Positions 17,732 to 26,669 are shown, counted from the first letter of the stretch. The stretch is DNA of 48,936 nucleotides from UPXZ01 sp964498765 (GCA_964498765.1 CAZCIU010000015.1:1-48936); one strand, 5' to 3'. Notes: generated by a model not told the origin, from the letters alone. Translations and numbers: made by a program.

Positions 17732-18238
17732 TCACGCAAACTCTTTTCTCAACTGCTCTACCCAATTTTTTACTCTTTCATTGGTTTTCCTGCTTTGATT
17801 TTCAAAATCGATAGCAAGACCGCAAAATTGACCGTCTCTTTCTGCCACCGAATGACCGTATGTATAGCCTTCTGTAGAAGTGAAACCAACGATTTTTGCA
17901 CCAATTTCTTCAAAAACGGCAGCCAGCAAACCGATCCCATCCACAAAGTTGTCCGGATAGTTTTTCTGATCGCCCAGACCGAAAATAGCTACTTTTTTAC
18001 CTTTGAACTTTATGGTGTTAATTTTTGGAATAATTTCATCCCAATGATCCGGCAATTCGCCATCAAACCAGGTTGCGGTTCCCAAAATAAAATTGTCGTA
18101 TTTGTTGAAATCATCGTCCCAAGCCTCATCCAGATTGACTGCTTCGATATCTGCATCGGATAATTCTTGCAGAATCTTTTTGGCAACTTGAGCCGTTTTA
18201 ACCGTGTTTTTGCTGTAAAATAAACCTACTTTTTTCAT
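17732..18238 (-). CDS. fldA: flavodoxin
   Basis: FMN-binding one-electron carrier, 168 residues, the size of long-chain flavodoxins. It starts MKKVGLFYSKNTVKTAQVA, a phosphate-binding loop of the T/S-x-T-G-x-T type with S9-K-N-T-V-K-T (the usual glycine is Val). Later loops ILGTATWFDGELPDHWD and FGLGDQKNYPDNFVDG are the FMN-flanking segments. It lies 41 nt after the E1 gene on the same strand and before a strong terminator, so it is the last gene of that unit. It could serve ferredoxin/flavodoxin-dependent oxidoreductases elsewhere; a direct link to the dehydrogenase is inference. Confidence 0.93.
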   Translation of the reverse strand: MKKVGLFYSKNTVKTAQVAKKILQELSDADIEAVNLDEAWDDDFNKYDNFILGTATWFDGELPDHWDEIIPKINTIKFKGKKVAIFGLGDQKNYPDNFVDGIGLLAAVFEEIGAKIVGFTSTEGYTYGHSVAERDGQFCGLAIDFENQSRKTNERVKNWVEQLRKEFA

Positions 18239-18279
18239 TATAATCTAATTATTGAACTTGTCTGATATTACAAAATGAA

Positions 18280-20319
18280 TTAATACTCAATCAGCTCTTT
18301 GGCGGCTTTGTAAATTCTATCTGTTCCCGGCAAAATCGCTTTTTCCAAAATCGGATGGAAACCAACCGGAGTAAATGTAGAGCCAACGCGTTGGATTGGA
18401 GCGTCTAGATATTGGAAAATTTCCGTGCCAATGGTGGCAGCAATCTCAGCTCCAAATCCTGAAAAGACTTTATCTTCGTGAACGATAAGTGCTTTGCTCG
18501 TTTTCTTTATCGATTCGAAAATCGTTTCTTTGTCCAGCGGAATAAGCGAACGCAAGTCGATAACTTCCACAGAATAACCATCTTTGGCTAATTGTTCAGC
18601 TGCCGCAAGCGACAAGTGCGTTGTATTTCCATAAGTAACGATGGTCAAATCTTCACCTGCACGACGAATTCTGGCTTTCCCAAATGGCACTTCAAAATCT
18701 TCCGGGATAAATGTAGCTGCTTCTGTAGCGTTGTAAAGTGCTTTTGGTTCCATAAATACCGTGAAACCATTCGTTCGCATGGCAGTACGGATAAGTCCGG
18801 CTGCGTCGTCAGCGAAGGATGGATACACAATTCTGGCTCCGGGCAAAGTTGTCAGTGCGCCTTCGATGTTTTGTGAGTGATACAGTCCACCGCCGATGTA
18901 ACCACCGGAAGCTAAACGAAGCAAAACGTTCGGCACAAATCGGCCGTCGCTACGCCAAAGTTCGTGTGTACATTCTACGTATTGATTCATGGCCGGCCAG
19001 AAATAATCGGCAAACTCAGCTCCTTCGATTACCACTTTAATTTTTGGGTCAAATCGGCTCATTCCGTTGGCAGTACCTACGATAAATTCTTCGGCAATTG
19101 GCGCATTAAAAATACGTTTTTCACCAAATTCCTGCTGCATTCCTTTTGTTACGTTAAATACGCCGCCTTTGTCCTTATTGGCAACGTCCTGTCCCCAAAG
19201 GAACGTATCCGGATTGTGTCTGAATTCAGCTTTCAGCGATTCATTGATGGCAGTAACTAAATTCGTTTTTTCACCATCCTGATCGTGTGTTCCGTCGGTA
19301 AAAACTTTCGGTTCGTAAGCCTCAGGAAGTACGTGATCCATAATCGTAGCCGGATCGGGATCAGGCATAGCAATTACTTTTTTATTGGCTACAGAAAGCG
19401 TTTTCTTCGATTCTGCTTCAATTTCCAGCAATTCTTCTTCGGTAAATCGTTTGTAGCGAAGCAGCATTCTGCGGAATTTATAAAGCGGATCGGCGGCTTT
19501 TACGTATTTCAGCTCATTCTCATCACGATAAAGCGTGTGTTTATCCGAGTTGGAGTGGGAGCCGATGCGCACGCAGTTGGCTTGTACGATTACCGGACAT
19601 TGATTTTCAATAGCCCATCTTTTTGCTTCGGTCATGGCATTCATCGAATCGAATACGTCCCGACCGTTGCAATGTATGATTTTTAAGTTCTTAAATCCGG
19701 AGAAATTATCCGCTACTTTTCGGTTGGCTGTCTGGTCCTTTTTCGGAACGGAAATTCCGTAACCATTATCTTGAATAACGAAAATTACCGGCAATTTTTC
19801 ATTGCTGGCGCCATTGATGGCTTCGTAAACATAGCCTTCTGAGGTACTTGAATCACCGTGACTGGTAATTGCAACGCCTTTTTGTCCGTAATAAACCATT
19901 GCGCGGGCTACGCCCACAGCATGCACATTTTGCGAAGCAGTGGCGGATGAAACCGTTTCTATGTTCCATTCCAACTTAGCAAAGTGATTGGACATGTGGC
20001 GACCGCCGCTGGATAAATCTCCGGCTTTTGAAAGTCCGTTCATTAGAATTTCTTCCACAGACATTCCGGCAGAAAGTACCGAAAGCATATCGCGGTAATA
20101 CGGGAAAAAATAGTCTACACCTTTTTCAAATACCTGACCAATAGCCAGTTGTATGCCATCGTGACCGGCGTAAGGCGCGTGATACGACCATCCGAGCGAT
20201 TGGATAAGATAGACCGGCGCTTTGTCGTCAATAGCACGACCGAGTGTCATCAGCGAGTACCATTTTCTTAGCGTCTCTTTGTTCGTATTTATAATATCAA
20301 ACTTTTTCTTCATTTTCAT
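18280..20319 (-). CDS. 2-oxoacid dehydrogenase E1, alpha-beta fusion (branched-chain type)
   Basis: Thiamine-diphosphate-dependent decarboxylase that passes the acyl group to lipoyl-E2, 679 residues. The alpha part (1 to about 330) has the ThDP motif GDSSTSEG (G155, D156) ending at N185 in QDNGYGISVP. The beta part (about 350-679) has NAPIAEEFIVGTANGMS, EGAEFADYFWP and VHEDKVFSGFGAEI. Fusion of alpha and beta is common in Bacteroidota enzymes labelled branched-chain 2-oxoisovalerate or pyruvate dehydrogenase; the substrate cannot be settled by reading. It follows E2 by 93 nt. Confidence 0.94.
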   Translation of the reverse strand: MKMKKKFDIINTNKETLRKWYSLMTLGRAIDDKAPVYLIQSLGWSYHAPYAGHDGIQLAIGQVFEKGVDYFFPYYRDMLSVLSAGMSVEEILMNGLSKAGDLSSGGRHMSNHFAKLEWNIETVSSATASQNVHAVGVARAMVYYGQKGVAITSHGDSSTSEGYVYEAINGASNEKLPVIFVIQDNGYGISVPKKDQTANRKVADNFSGFKNLKIIHCNGRDVFDSMNAMTEAKRWAIENQCPVIVQANCVRIGSHSNSDKHTLYRDENELKYVKAADPLYKFRRMLLRYKRFTEEELLEIEAESKKTLSVANKKVIAMPDPDPATIMDHVLPEAYEPKVFTDGTHDQDGEKTNLVTAINESLKAEFRHNPDTFLWGQDVANKDKGGVFNVTKGMQQEFGEKRIFNAPIAEEFIVGTANGMSRFDPKIKVVIEGAEFADYFWPAMNQYVECTHELWRSDGRFVPNVLLRLASGGYIGGGLYHSQNIEGALTTLPGARIVYPSFADDAAGLIRTAMRTNGFTVFMEPKALYNATEAATFIPEDFEVPFGKARIRRAGEDLTIVTYGNTTHLSLAAAEQLAKDGYSVEVIDLRSLIPLDKETIFESIKKTSKALIVHEDKVFSGFGAEIAATIGTEIFQYLDAPIQRVGSTFTPVGFHPILEKAILPGTDRIYKAAKELIEY

Positions 20320-20412
20320 TTAATGTGTTTTTTATGTGTTTTCTCAAAGAATTCCGGTGCAATTTTTTTCTAAAAAATGCAGATACTGAATTTTCAAGAA
20401 GTGAATGAATTT

Positions 20413-21750
20413 TTAATTTTCAGACCAATTTTCAAGCAATTCAGCTACTCTCAGCAAGAATGCGCCACCTACAGCACCGTTGATAATGCGGTGATCGTAA
20501 GAAAGTGACAGGTACATTTTATGACGAATAGCAATTACATCGCCTTCCGGAGTTTCGATTACAGCCGGTTTTTTCTCAATGTAGCCAACTCCCAGAATTC
20601 CAACTTCCGGTTGATTGATAATTGGCGTGCCGATGATGTTTTTGAATGTTCCGAAATTGGTAATGGTAAATGTACCGTTTTCGATGTCAGACATTGCTAG
20701 TTTATTGCTGCGAGCTTTAGTAGAAAGTGATTCTACTGCTTGAGCCAATCCGCTGATACTTAGTCTGTCAGCTCCGTGAATAACCGGAACAACCAGATTT
20801 TCATCTTCCAGCGCAACAGCTACACCGATGTTGATGTTTTTCTTCAGAATGTATTTATATCCATCCACAGAAGCATTCATTTTCGGGAATTCTTTCAGCG
20901 CTTTGGTTGTAGCTTGAATAATGGCCGGCATATAAGTCAGATTAATACCTTCTTGTTGTTTGAAAGTCTCTTTGTTTTTCTTTCTCCAGTTTACCAGTTT
21001 TGTTACATCCACCTCAACTACCGTTGTCACGTGAGCAGAAGTTTGTTTGGATTGAATCATGCGGTCAGCAATGATTTTGCCCACAGCATCCATGTCTTTA
21101 ACTTCCACGTTATTCACATCGTAAGTTGCCGGAACGTATGCAGATGGTTTAGAAGCCGTTTGCTTAGGAGCTTCGGCTGCTTTTGGAGCAGGAGCCTGAT
21201 TTACGGTTTTTCTGCCGTCGATATAATTTTTAATGTCTTTTTTACTTAATCTGCCCAAATATCCGGTTCCTTCCACCTGGTCTAATTCTTCCATAGAAAT
21301 ATTGGCTTTTTTGGCCAATTGAAGAACTACCGGCGAATACCAGCGATCGCTTTCTTTTTCTTTTGCAGGTTTTTCTACCACTTCCGCAGGTGCCGCAGCA
21401 GTTTCCGCAACAGGAGCCGGAGTTTCTGTTTTTTCTTCCACTTTTTCAGCTTCTTTTGCTGCAGGAGCAGGCGTTTCTTCGGTTGATTCTACTACAGCAG
21501 CACTTTCTCCGGCCATATCTACCACCAGAACCGTCAAACCCACATCAACCGTATCGCCTTCTTTATATTTGATTTCCACCACTTTGCCTTCTACTGGTGA
21601 TGGAACTTCAGCATTTACTTTAGCAGTTGTTACTTCAAAAAGAATTTGATCTTCCTCGATCATGTCGCCAAGTTTTATATTCATACTTACGATAGTACCT
21701 TCGGTGATACTTTCGCCAAGTTTTGGCATCTTAATTTCAAATTTTGACAT
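20413..21750 (-). CDS. 2-oxoacid dehydrogenase E2, dihydrolipoyl acyltransferase
   Basis: Core of the dehydrogenase complex, 445 residues. Lipoyl domain 1-76 with the modified lysine probably K44 (VTTAKVNAEV), an Ala/Pro/Glu-rich linker (about 85-130), the E1/E3-binding domain (about 137-177, YSPVVLQLAKKANI, GTGYLGRLSKKDI) and the acyltransferase domain (about 215-445). The catalytic motif H-x-x-x-D-G reads HRIING: H420 and G425 are kept but the aspartate is Asn424. The gene follows lplA by 86 nt and has a candidate -7 box of its own. Confidence 0.94.
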   Translation of the reverse strand: MSKFEIKMPKLGESITEGTIVSMNIKLGDMIEEDQILFEVTTAKVNAEVPSPVEGKVVEIKYKEGDTVDVGLTVLVVDMAGESAAVVESTEETPAPAAKEAEKVEEKTETPAPVAETAAAPAEVVEKPAKEKESDRWYSPVVLQLAKKANISMEELDQVEGTGYLGRLSKKDIKNYIDGRKTVNQAPAPKAAEAPKQTASKPSAYVPATYDVNNVEVKDMDAVGKIIADRMIQSKQTSAHVTTVVEVDVTKLVNWRKKNKETFKQQEGINLTYMPAIIQATTKALKEFPKMNASVDGYKYILKKNINIGVAVALEDENLVVPVIHGADRLSISGLAQAVESLSTKARSNKLAMSDIENGTFTITNFGTFKNIIGTPIINQPEVGILGVGYIEKKPAVIETPEGDVIAIRHKMYLSLSYDHRIINGAVGGAFLLRVAELLENWSEN

Positions 21751-21796
21751 AATATATTGTGTATGAAAATTTATTTTGTTTACGCTAGCATAACAA

Positions 21797-21804
21797 CAAA
21801 ACTA
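21797..21804 (-). promoter_or_regulatory. candidate -7 box for the E2-E1 genes
   Basis: The minus strand reads TAGTTTTG, 46 nt before the E2 ATG. No clear -33 box, so an internal promoter is only possible. Confidence 0.35.
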
Positions 21805-21836
21805 TTTAGAATGTTTCTAAATCATTAAATTTTATA

Positions 21837-22559
21837 TTAATTTATAGAAATCGATCGTATCCATTCTTCTTTCAGGTATTTAGCTGTTTTTAGCAAGTGA
21901 ATTTTTTCAAGCTCTTTTGCTGATAATATGATATTTTTTGAGCTGTTTTCGGTGAAAAAATTCAGAATATCCGCTTTGAAATTTTGTATATTGTAATTTT
22001 TTTGAAAATAATTGGAAAGATTGGTCACAGGACTTTTAACAGATTTGACAAACTTGGACGAAAGCTCGATTTTATCATTTCCGCGCAAAGAATTTTCCAA
22101 ATGACTGAGTTCTGATGAGAAAAGTAGGGTAGCGTGGTAGATGATTTTGTTGCCTCGGATATGCTGCGAGCAGCCGGAAACCTTCTTTCCATCGATAAAA
22201 ATGGCTCGTCGCTCATTAGTAGTTGGATTTAGTCCCAGCGAGCTAAGAAAATCCATGATTCGCTGATTGTACATATCAAAATTGAGATTGGCATTGCTGT
22301 CGATAAAGCTGAGATTGACATTCCCAAGGTCTTGATAGACTGCACCGCCGCCCGTAAATCGACGTACGATTTTAATATTCTGTTTTTGCACGTAATCCAA
22401 ATCAATTTCTGCTTCGAGCAATTGATTTTTGCCAACAATGACACTGGCTTCGTTCTGCCATAGGTGGAAAACGGATTCGTTGTAGTTTTGAAACAAAAAC
22501 TCTTCCACAGCCATATTTAAGTATGGATCTGTGAAAGAGTTATTTAGATAGAAGTTCAT
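21837..22559 (-). CDS. lplA: lipoate-protein ligase A family
   Basis: Activates free lipoate with ATP and attaches it to the lipoyl lysine of E2, the neighbouring gene product. 240 residues from ATG 22559 (MNFYLNNSFTDPYLNM); the in-frame TTG at 22577 is a weaker start. Motifs: RRFTGGGAVYQDLGNVNLSF, GKKVSGCSQ with HATLLF, and FVKSVKSPVTNL. E. coli LplA is about 338 residues; here the C-terminal accessory domain is missing or reduced to about 60 residues, so it may need a partner or be a single-step transferase. No LplB-like gene lies next to it. Confidence 0.9.
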   Translation of the reverse strand: MNFYLNNSFTDPYLNMAVEEFLFQNYNESVFHLWQNEASVIVGKNQLLEAEIDLDYVQKQNIKIVRRFTGGGAVYQDLGNVNLSFIDSNANLNFDMYNQRIMDFLSSLGLNPTTNERRAIFIDGKKVSGCSQHIRGNKIIYHATLLFSSELSHLENSLRGNDKIELSSKFVKSVKSPVTNLSNYFQKNYNIQNFKADILNFFTENSSKNIILSAKELEKIHLLKTAKYLKEEWIRSISIN

Positions 22560-22624
22560 TGATTTAACTGCACTCAACTTTCGTAAGACTATGATTTGAG
22601 TTTTATTTCAGAATAAAATAAGCG

Positions 22625-22738
22625 AATAAGGTTTTACTTAACTCATAAACTTATCTACTAAGGTTTCTTTATATTGAAAATAAGGTTAACCTTAGTAGAA
22701 AATAAAAAAAAGTAACATTATAACCTTATTACCTTATT
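22625..22738. promoter_or_regulatory. cluster of six AATAAGGTT/ACTAAGGTT sites upstream of lplA
   Basis: Forward copies at 22625-22633, 22657-22665 and 22679-22687; reverse copies at 22688-22696, 22722-22730 and (8 of 9 bases) 22731-22738. Sites three and four abut to form the 14-bp palindrome TAAGGTTAACCTTA (22681-22694). CTACTAAGGTT and its reverse complement (22655-22665, 22688-22698) form an 11-bp inverted repeat. Placement between the lpdA stop and the lplA start suggests an operator array; the protein is unknown. Confidence 0.6.
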
Positions 22739-22826
22739 TTGGAAAAATATAAAAGTATCTGATTGTCAATGTTAATTAAATTCAATTTATTTGAGAATTA
22801 ACCTTTATGTACTTGCAAAAGTTTAA

Positions 22827-24176
22827 TTAACTGTATATCACTTCGTGAATAATTTCTGCAACGGTTGGGTGAGGGAAAATGATTTTTTGGAACGTTTCCA
22901 GGGTATATTTTTCCTCGATTACAATGGTTGCCGTAGCGATAATTTCCGATGATGGATTTCCCAATATATGACAACCAATCACGCGTTCATCGTCGTCAGT
23001 TACTATTTTACATACTCCGCTGCCACCTTCGTTTTCTGCCATAAATCGACCGGAATAAGCCATTGGCAATTTGAAAACACGATATGGAGTTCCGGCTTCT
23101 TTCAGTTCTTCCTCCGTTTTACCTACGCAGGCAATTTCCGGATTGGTGTAAACTACGCTTGGATTGGCATCGTAACTCATTCTGTCCTCTTTACCCAAGA
23201 TATTATTCAGTGCAACATCACTTTCGCGTGAAGCCGTATGAGCAAGCATATATGAACCGGTCACATCACCGCAAGCATAGACGTTTGGATGACTGGTTTG
23301 CATAAATTCATTGACTTTGATACCGTTTTTGAGCAGTTCGATATTCAGACTTTCCAGTCCCAGGTTTTTGGTATTTGCTACACGGCCTGTGCTGACAAGA
23401 ATTCGCTCAGCATCAATTTTAGAGGTTTTGCCGTTTTTCTCAATCGTTACCGATTTTTTATCGGCTTCCACAACTTTCGTATTCATGTGAAAATCAATAC
23501 CACGCTTGCTGTAATCGGTGCGAAGCATAGCAGAAAGCTCTTTATCCATCGTTCCAAGAATTTCCGGAAGCATTTCTATCACGCTAACTTTTACGCCCAT
23601 GCTGTTGAAAAAGGAAGCGAATTCCATCCCGATTACTCCGCCGCCGATAATCGCCAGCGTTTTGGGCAATTCTTTTACTTCGAGAGCTTCTTTGGAGGTC
23701 CAGTATGCTACATCAGACAAGCCTTTGATAGGCGGAATAAATGAATCAGATCCGGTGCAAACCAGTACATAAGTCGTTTCATAAGTTTCACCGCCTGCGA
23801 ATATTTGAATTTTTCCGCTCTTTTCACCCTTGAGTACAGCCTCTTTCTCAACTACATTCACGCCGCTTTCTTTCATCTTCATTCTCACTCCGGCGGTCAA
23901 TTGTTTGACTGTTTTGTCTTTTCTGGAAACAATCTTACCCAAATCAAAACCGGCACTTTCGGTTCCCAGAATTCCATATTTAGCTGCAGATTTCGCATTA
24001 TCCAATAATTTGGCAGAATAAAGCATCGTTTTGGTTGGGATGCATCCTTCGTTCAGACATACGCCGCCCAAAGCCTTTTTTTCAAATAATACTGTATTTA
24101 ATCCACTCAAAGCAGCTCTTTCGGCTACGTTGTATCCGGCAGGTCCACCGCCGATGATTGCAATGTCAAATGTCAT
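22827..24176 (-). CDS. lpdA: dihydrolipoyl dehydrogenase (E3)
   Basis: FAD enzyme that reoxidises dihydrolipoyl-E2 with NAD+, 449 residues. FAD loop GGGPAG (9-14), redox disulfide C40/C45 in GGVCLNEGCIPTK, NAD loop IIGGGVIGMEFAS (about 177-189), second FAD motif YACGDV and the C-terminal His-Glu pair in HPTVAEIIHEV. It is the first gene of the minus-strand run lpdA, lplA, E2, E1, fldA, with 267 nt to lplA. Confidence 0.96.
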   Translation of the reverse strand: MTFDIAIIGGGPAGYNVAERAALSGLNTVLFEKKALGGVCLNEGCIPTKTMLYSAKLLDNAKSAAKYGILGTESAGFDLGKIVSRKDKTVKQLTAGVRMKMKESGVNVVEKEAVLKGEKSGKIQIFAGGETYETTYVLVCTGSDSFIPPIKGLSDVAYWTSKEALEVKELPKTLAIIGGGVIGMEFASFFNSMGVKVSVIEMLPEILGTMDKELSAMLRTDYSKRGIDFHMNTKVVEADKKSVTIEKNGKTSKIDAERILVSTGRVANTKNLGLESLNIELLKNGIKVNEFMQTSHPNVYACGDVTGSYMLAHTASRESDVALNNILGKEDRMSYDANPSVVYTNPEIACVGKTEEELKEAGTPYRVFKLPMAYSGRFMAENEGGSGVCKIVTDDDERVIGCHILGNPSSEIIATATIVIEEKYTLETFQKIIFPHPTVAEIIHEVIYS

Positions 24177-24515
24177 ATTTTCAGTTTTTTACTTCTCTTT
24201 TAATATTAGAAAAGTGTTTTGTAAATTTGTGAATTGTGATAGATTTGAATTTTAAAAATAATCAAAAGGTATTTTTCAAATTCTACTTGGTTAACACTAT
24301 TTTTAGTGATTAGTTTTTGAAATAAGCTAAATATTGTAATTTTTATGCTTAATTAGGCTTTTTCTAAGTGATTTTTTGTCAACAGTTTCAGAAAAAAAGA
24401 GTAATTTTGTCAGAAATTAAGAAATAGTAGAAATATGCATTTCAGATACTTTATTTACCTATTTCATTTCTGCTACTTAGCTCAAATCAGAAAATAAACA
24501 TTAAATAATATACAG
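24177..24515. other. 339-nt divergent intergenic region
   Basis: Lies between lpdA (minus) and the sugar nucleotidyltransferase gene (plus), so it must carry promoters for both. A plus-strand promoter is visible at 24375-24409. No -7 box could be placed for lpdA. No open frame, tRNA or riboswitch-like structure is seen. Confidence 0.6.
24375..24409 (+). promoter_or_regulatory. promoter of the nucleotidyltransferase gene
   Basis: TTTG (24375-24378), 23 nt, then TAATTTTG (24402-24409). Spacing is at the long end of the consensus. The leader to ATG 24516 is about 100 nt and A-rich. Confidence 0.5.
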
Positions 24516-25421
24516 ATGAAACCAACTTTATTTATTCTTGCAGCCGGAATGGGTAGCCGTTACGGAGGATTGAAGCAACTTGACGGACTGGGTCCAAGTG
24601 AAGAAACTATCATGGATTATTCGGTGTATGATGCAGTCAGAGCCGGATTTGGAAAAATAGTTTTTGTAATTCGTAAGTCTTTTGAAGAAGATTTCCGCAA
24701 TATCGTACTGAAAAAGTACGAAGGAATTATCCCGACAGAAGTCGTTTTTCAAGACATTACAGATGTACCTGAAGGATTTACAGTTAATCCGGAACGCAGC
24801 AAACCTTGGGGAACCAATCACGCCGTTTTGATGGGTAAAGATGTGATTAAAGAGCCTTTTGCAGTGATTAATGCCGATGATTTTTACGGAAAAGAATCGT
24901 TTGAAGTGATGGCAGAATTCCTTCGCGGTGTGGCCGGAAAAAACAATCAATACGCCATGCTTGGCTACCACGTGGGAAATACGCTTTCTGAAAGTGGTTC
25001 CGTGGCTCGTGGTGTGTGTGAAGTGGATGCAGATGGTAATCTGACCAACGTAGTTGAGCGTACTTCTATCATTCGCAAAGATGGAAAAATCGTATTCACA
25101 GACGAAAATGGAAATGATGTGGAAATTGCAGAAAACACACCTGTTTCAATGAATTTCTGGGGCTTCACTCCTGAATATTTTGATTATTCAGAAGAAGAAT
25201 TCAAAAACTTCCTGAAAGAACACGGCGACGAACTAAAATCAGAATTCTTTATCCCATTGGTGGTAAATAATCTGATGGTAAGCGGAAAATCTTCTTGCAA
25301 AGTGCTTGATACTGCTTCTAATTGGTTTGGAGTGACTTACGCACAAGATCGTCCGGAAGTAGTAGCAAAAATTCAGCAATTGGTTGATAAGGGAGTTTAT
25401 CCTTCAAAACTTTATAATTAG
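24516..25421 (+). CDS. sugar-phosphate nucleotidyltransferase-like protein
   Basis: 301 residues. The N-terminus LFILAAGMGSRYGGLKQLD is the nucleotide-binding loop of the GT-A NTP-transferase fold (G-x-G-x-R...K), and VINADDFYG gives the metal-binding D-D pair. This group is widespread in Bacteroidota, often unnamed, and not a close match to RmlA or GalU by visible motifs. It is likely to make an NDP-sugar. Neighbouring galE and manA-type genes support a role in nucleotide-sugar supply for envelope glycans (inference). Confidence 0.85.
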   Translation: MKPTLFILAAGMGSRYGGLKQLDGLGPSEETIMDYSVYDAVRAGFGKIVFVIRKSFEEDFRNIVLKKYEGIIPTEVVFQDITDVPEGFTVNPERSKPWGTNHAVLMGKDVIKEPFAVINADDFYGKESFEVMAEFLRGVAGKNNQYAMLGYHVGNTLSESGSVARGVCEVDADGNLTNVVERTSIIRKDGKIVFTDENGNDVEIAENTPVSMNFWGFTPEYFDYSEEEFKNFLKEHGDELKSEFFIPLVVNNLMVSGKSSCKVLDTASNWFGVTYAQDRPEVVAKIQQLVDKGVYPSKLYN

Positions 25422-25500
25422 TAGACAAGTTAGAAGTTAGAAGTCAGAAGTTAGAAGTTAGAAGTCAGAAGTTAGAAGTTAGAAGTTGGTAGTTGGAATA
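25419..25500. repeat. intergenic GTTAGAA/GTCAGAA tandem repeat
   Basis: From the stop codon of the nucleotidyltransferase onwards, about nine 7-nt units of the AGTTAGA / AGTCAGA type run head to tail, ending AGTTGGTAGTTGG. Simple repeats of this kind occur in gaps of Bacteroidota genomes; no gene is present. Confidence 0.85.
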
Positions 25501-25509
25501 TTTAACTTA

Positions 25510-25557
25510 ATGCCGACGATAAATGTCGGCATCCCGATAAGCGAAGCTTCGTCGGGA
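25510..25557. repeat. double hairpin element before galE
   Basis: Two adjacent inverted repeats: ATGCCGAC (25510-25517) with GTCGGCAT (25525-25532), then TCCCGA (25532-25537) with TCGGGA (25552-25557), the latter enclosing the palindrome CGAAGCTTCG. GC-rich in an AT-rich gap, REP-like. It lacks a T-run, so it may stabilise the 3' end of the upstream mRNA rather than terminate. Confidence 0.7.
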
Positions 25558-25637
25558 CAACTCAACCATTTAACAACTCAACTATTTAACTTATTAACCA
25601 ATCAATCATCATTAAACAAAAGTAAAACAAAAATATT

Positions 25638-26669
25638 ATGGCAAAAATTTTAGTAACCGGTGGAACAGGCTATATTGGTTCCCACACAGTTGTTGAATTG
25701 CAACAAGCTGGATTTGAGGTTGTTGTAGTGGATAATTTATCCAACTCAAACATTGAGGTTTTGGATGGAATTGAGAAAATTACCGGTATTCGTCCTGCAT
25801 TTGAGAATATTGACTGCGTGGACTATGTGAATATGGACAGAATGTTTGAGAAATACAGCGGAATTGAAGGAATTATTCACTTTGCAGCCAGTAAAGCTGT
25901 GGGCGAATCTGTTCAAAAACCTTTATTGTACTATCGCAACAACATCGTTTCTTTGATGAACTTGCTGCAACTGATGCCAATTCACAAAGTGCCAAACATT
26001 GTATTTTCATCTTCCTGTACCGTTTACGGTCAACCGGAAATTCTGCCTGTTACAGAGCAAGCACCGATTATTCCGGCACTTTCTCCTTATGGAAATACCA
26101 AACAAATCTGCGAGGAAATCATCAACGATACTGCTTATTCCGATGGCTTCTATCAAGCGACTATTCTTCGTTACTTCAATCCGATAGGTGCGCACCCAAG
26201 TGCAGAAATCGGTGAATTGCCAAGCGGAGTGCCAAATAACCTGGTTCCATTTATCACACAAACGGCTATGGGAATTCGCAAGCAGCTTCAGGTATTTGGA
26301 AATGACTACAACACAGCCGACGGAACTTGTATTCGCGACTATATTAATGTGGTTGACTTGGCTAAAGCGCATGTGATTGCAGTGAAACGAATGCTTGAAA
26401 AGAAAAGCAAATCCAACGTAGAAATTTTCAACCTGGGAACAGGAAGAGGATTGTCCGTTTTGGAGCTTGTAAATACATTCGAAAAAGTAAATGGAGTGAA
26501 AGTTCCATATCGTATTGTTGATCGTCGCGAAGGCGATATTGAGCAGGTATGGGCTGACCCTTCGCACGCCAATAATGAACTAGGCTGGAAAGCACAGGAA
26601 ACTGTAGAAGAAACCCTTCGCACTGCCTGGAAATGGGAACTTAATTTAGCTCAGAGAACTAAAGAATAG
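25638..26669 (+). CDS. galE: UDP-glucose 4-epimerase
   Basis: Interconverts UDP-glucose and UDP-galactose with bound NAD, 343 residues, cytosolic extended SDR. NAD loop GGTGYIGSHT (8-17), SSSCTVYG (124-131), catalytic Y151 and K155 in SPYGNTKQICE, NPIGAHPSAEIGE after beta 6, all typical of GalE. The start ATG follows an A-rich leader without a Shine-Dalgarno site. Confidence 0.95.
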   Translation: MAKILVTGGTGYIGSHTVVELQQAGFEVVVVDNLSNSNIEVLDGIEKITGIRPAFENIDCVDYVNMDRMFEKYSGIEGIIHFAASKAVGESVQKPLLYYRNNIVSLMNLLQLMPIHKVPNIVFSSSCTVYGQPEILPVTEQAPIIPALSPYGNTKQICEEIINDTAYSDGFYQATILRYFNPIGAHPSAEIGELPSGVPNNLVPFITQTAMGIRKQLQVFGNDYNTADGTCIRDYINVVDLAKAHVIAVKRMLEKKSKSNVEIFNLGTGRGLSVLELVNTFEKVNGVKVPYRIVDRREGDIEQVWADPSHANNELGWKAQETVEETLRTAWKWELNLAQRTKE

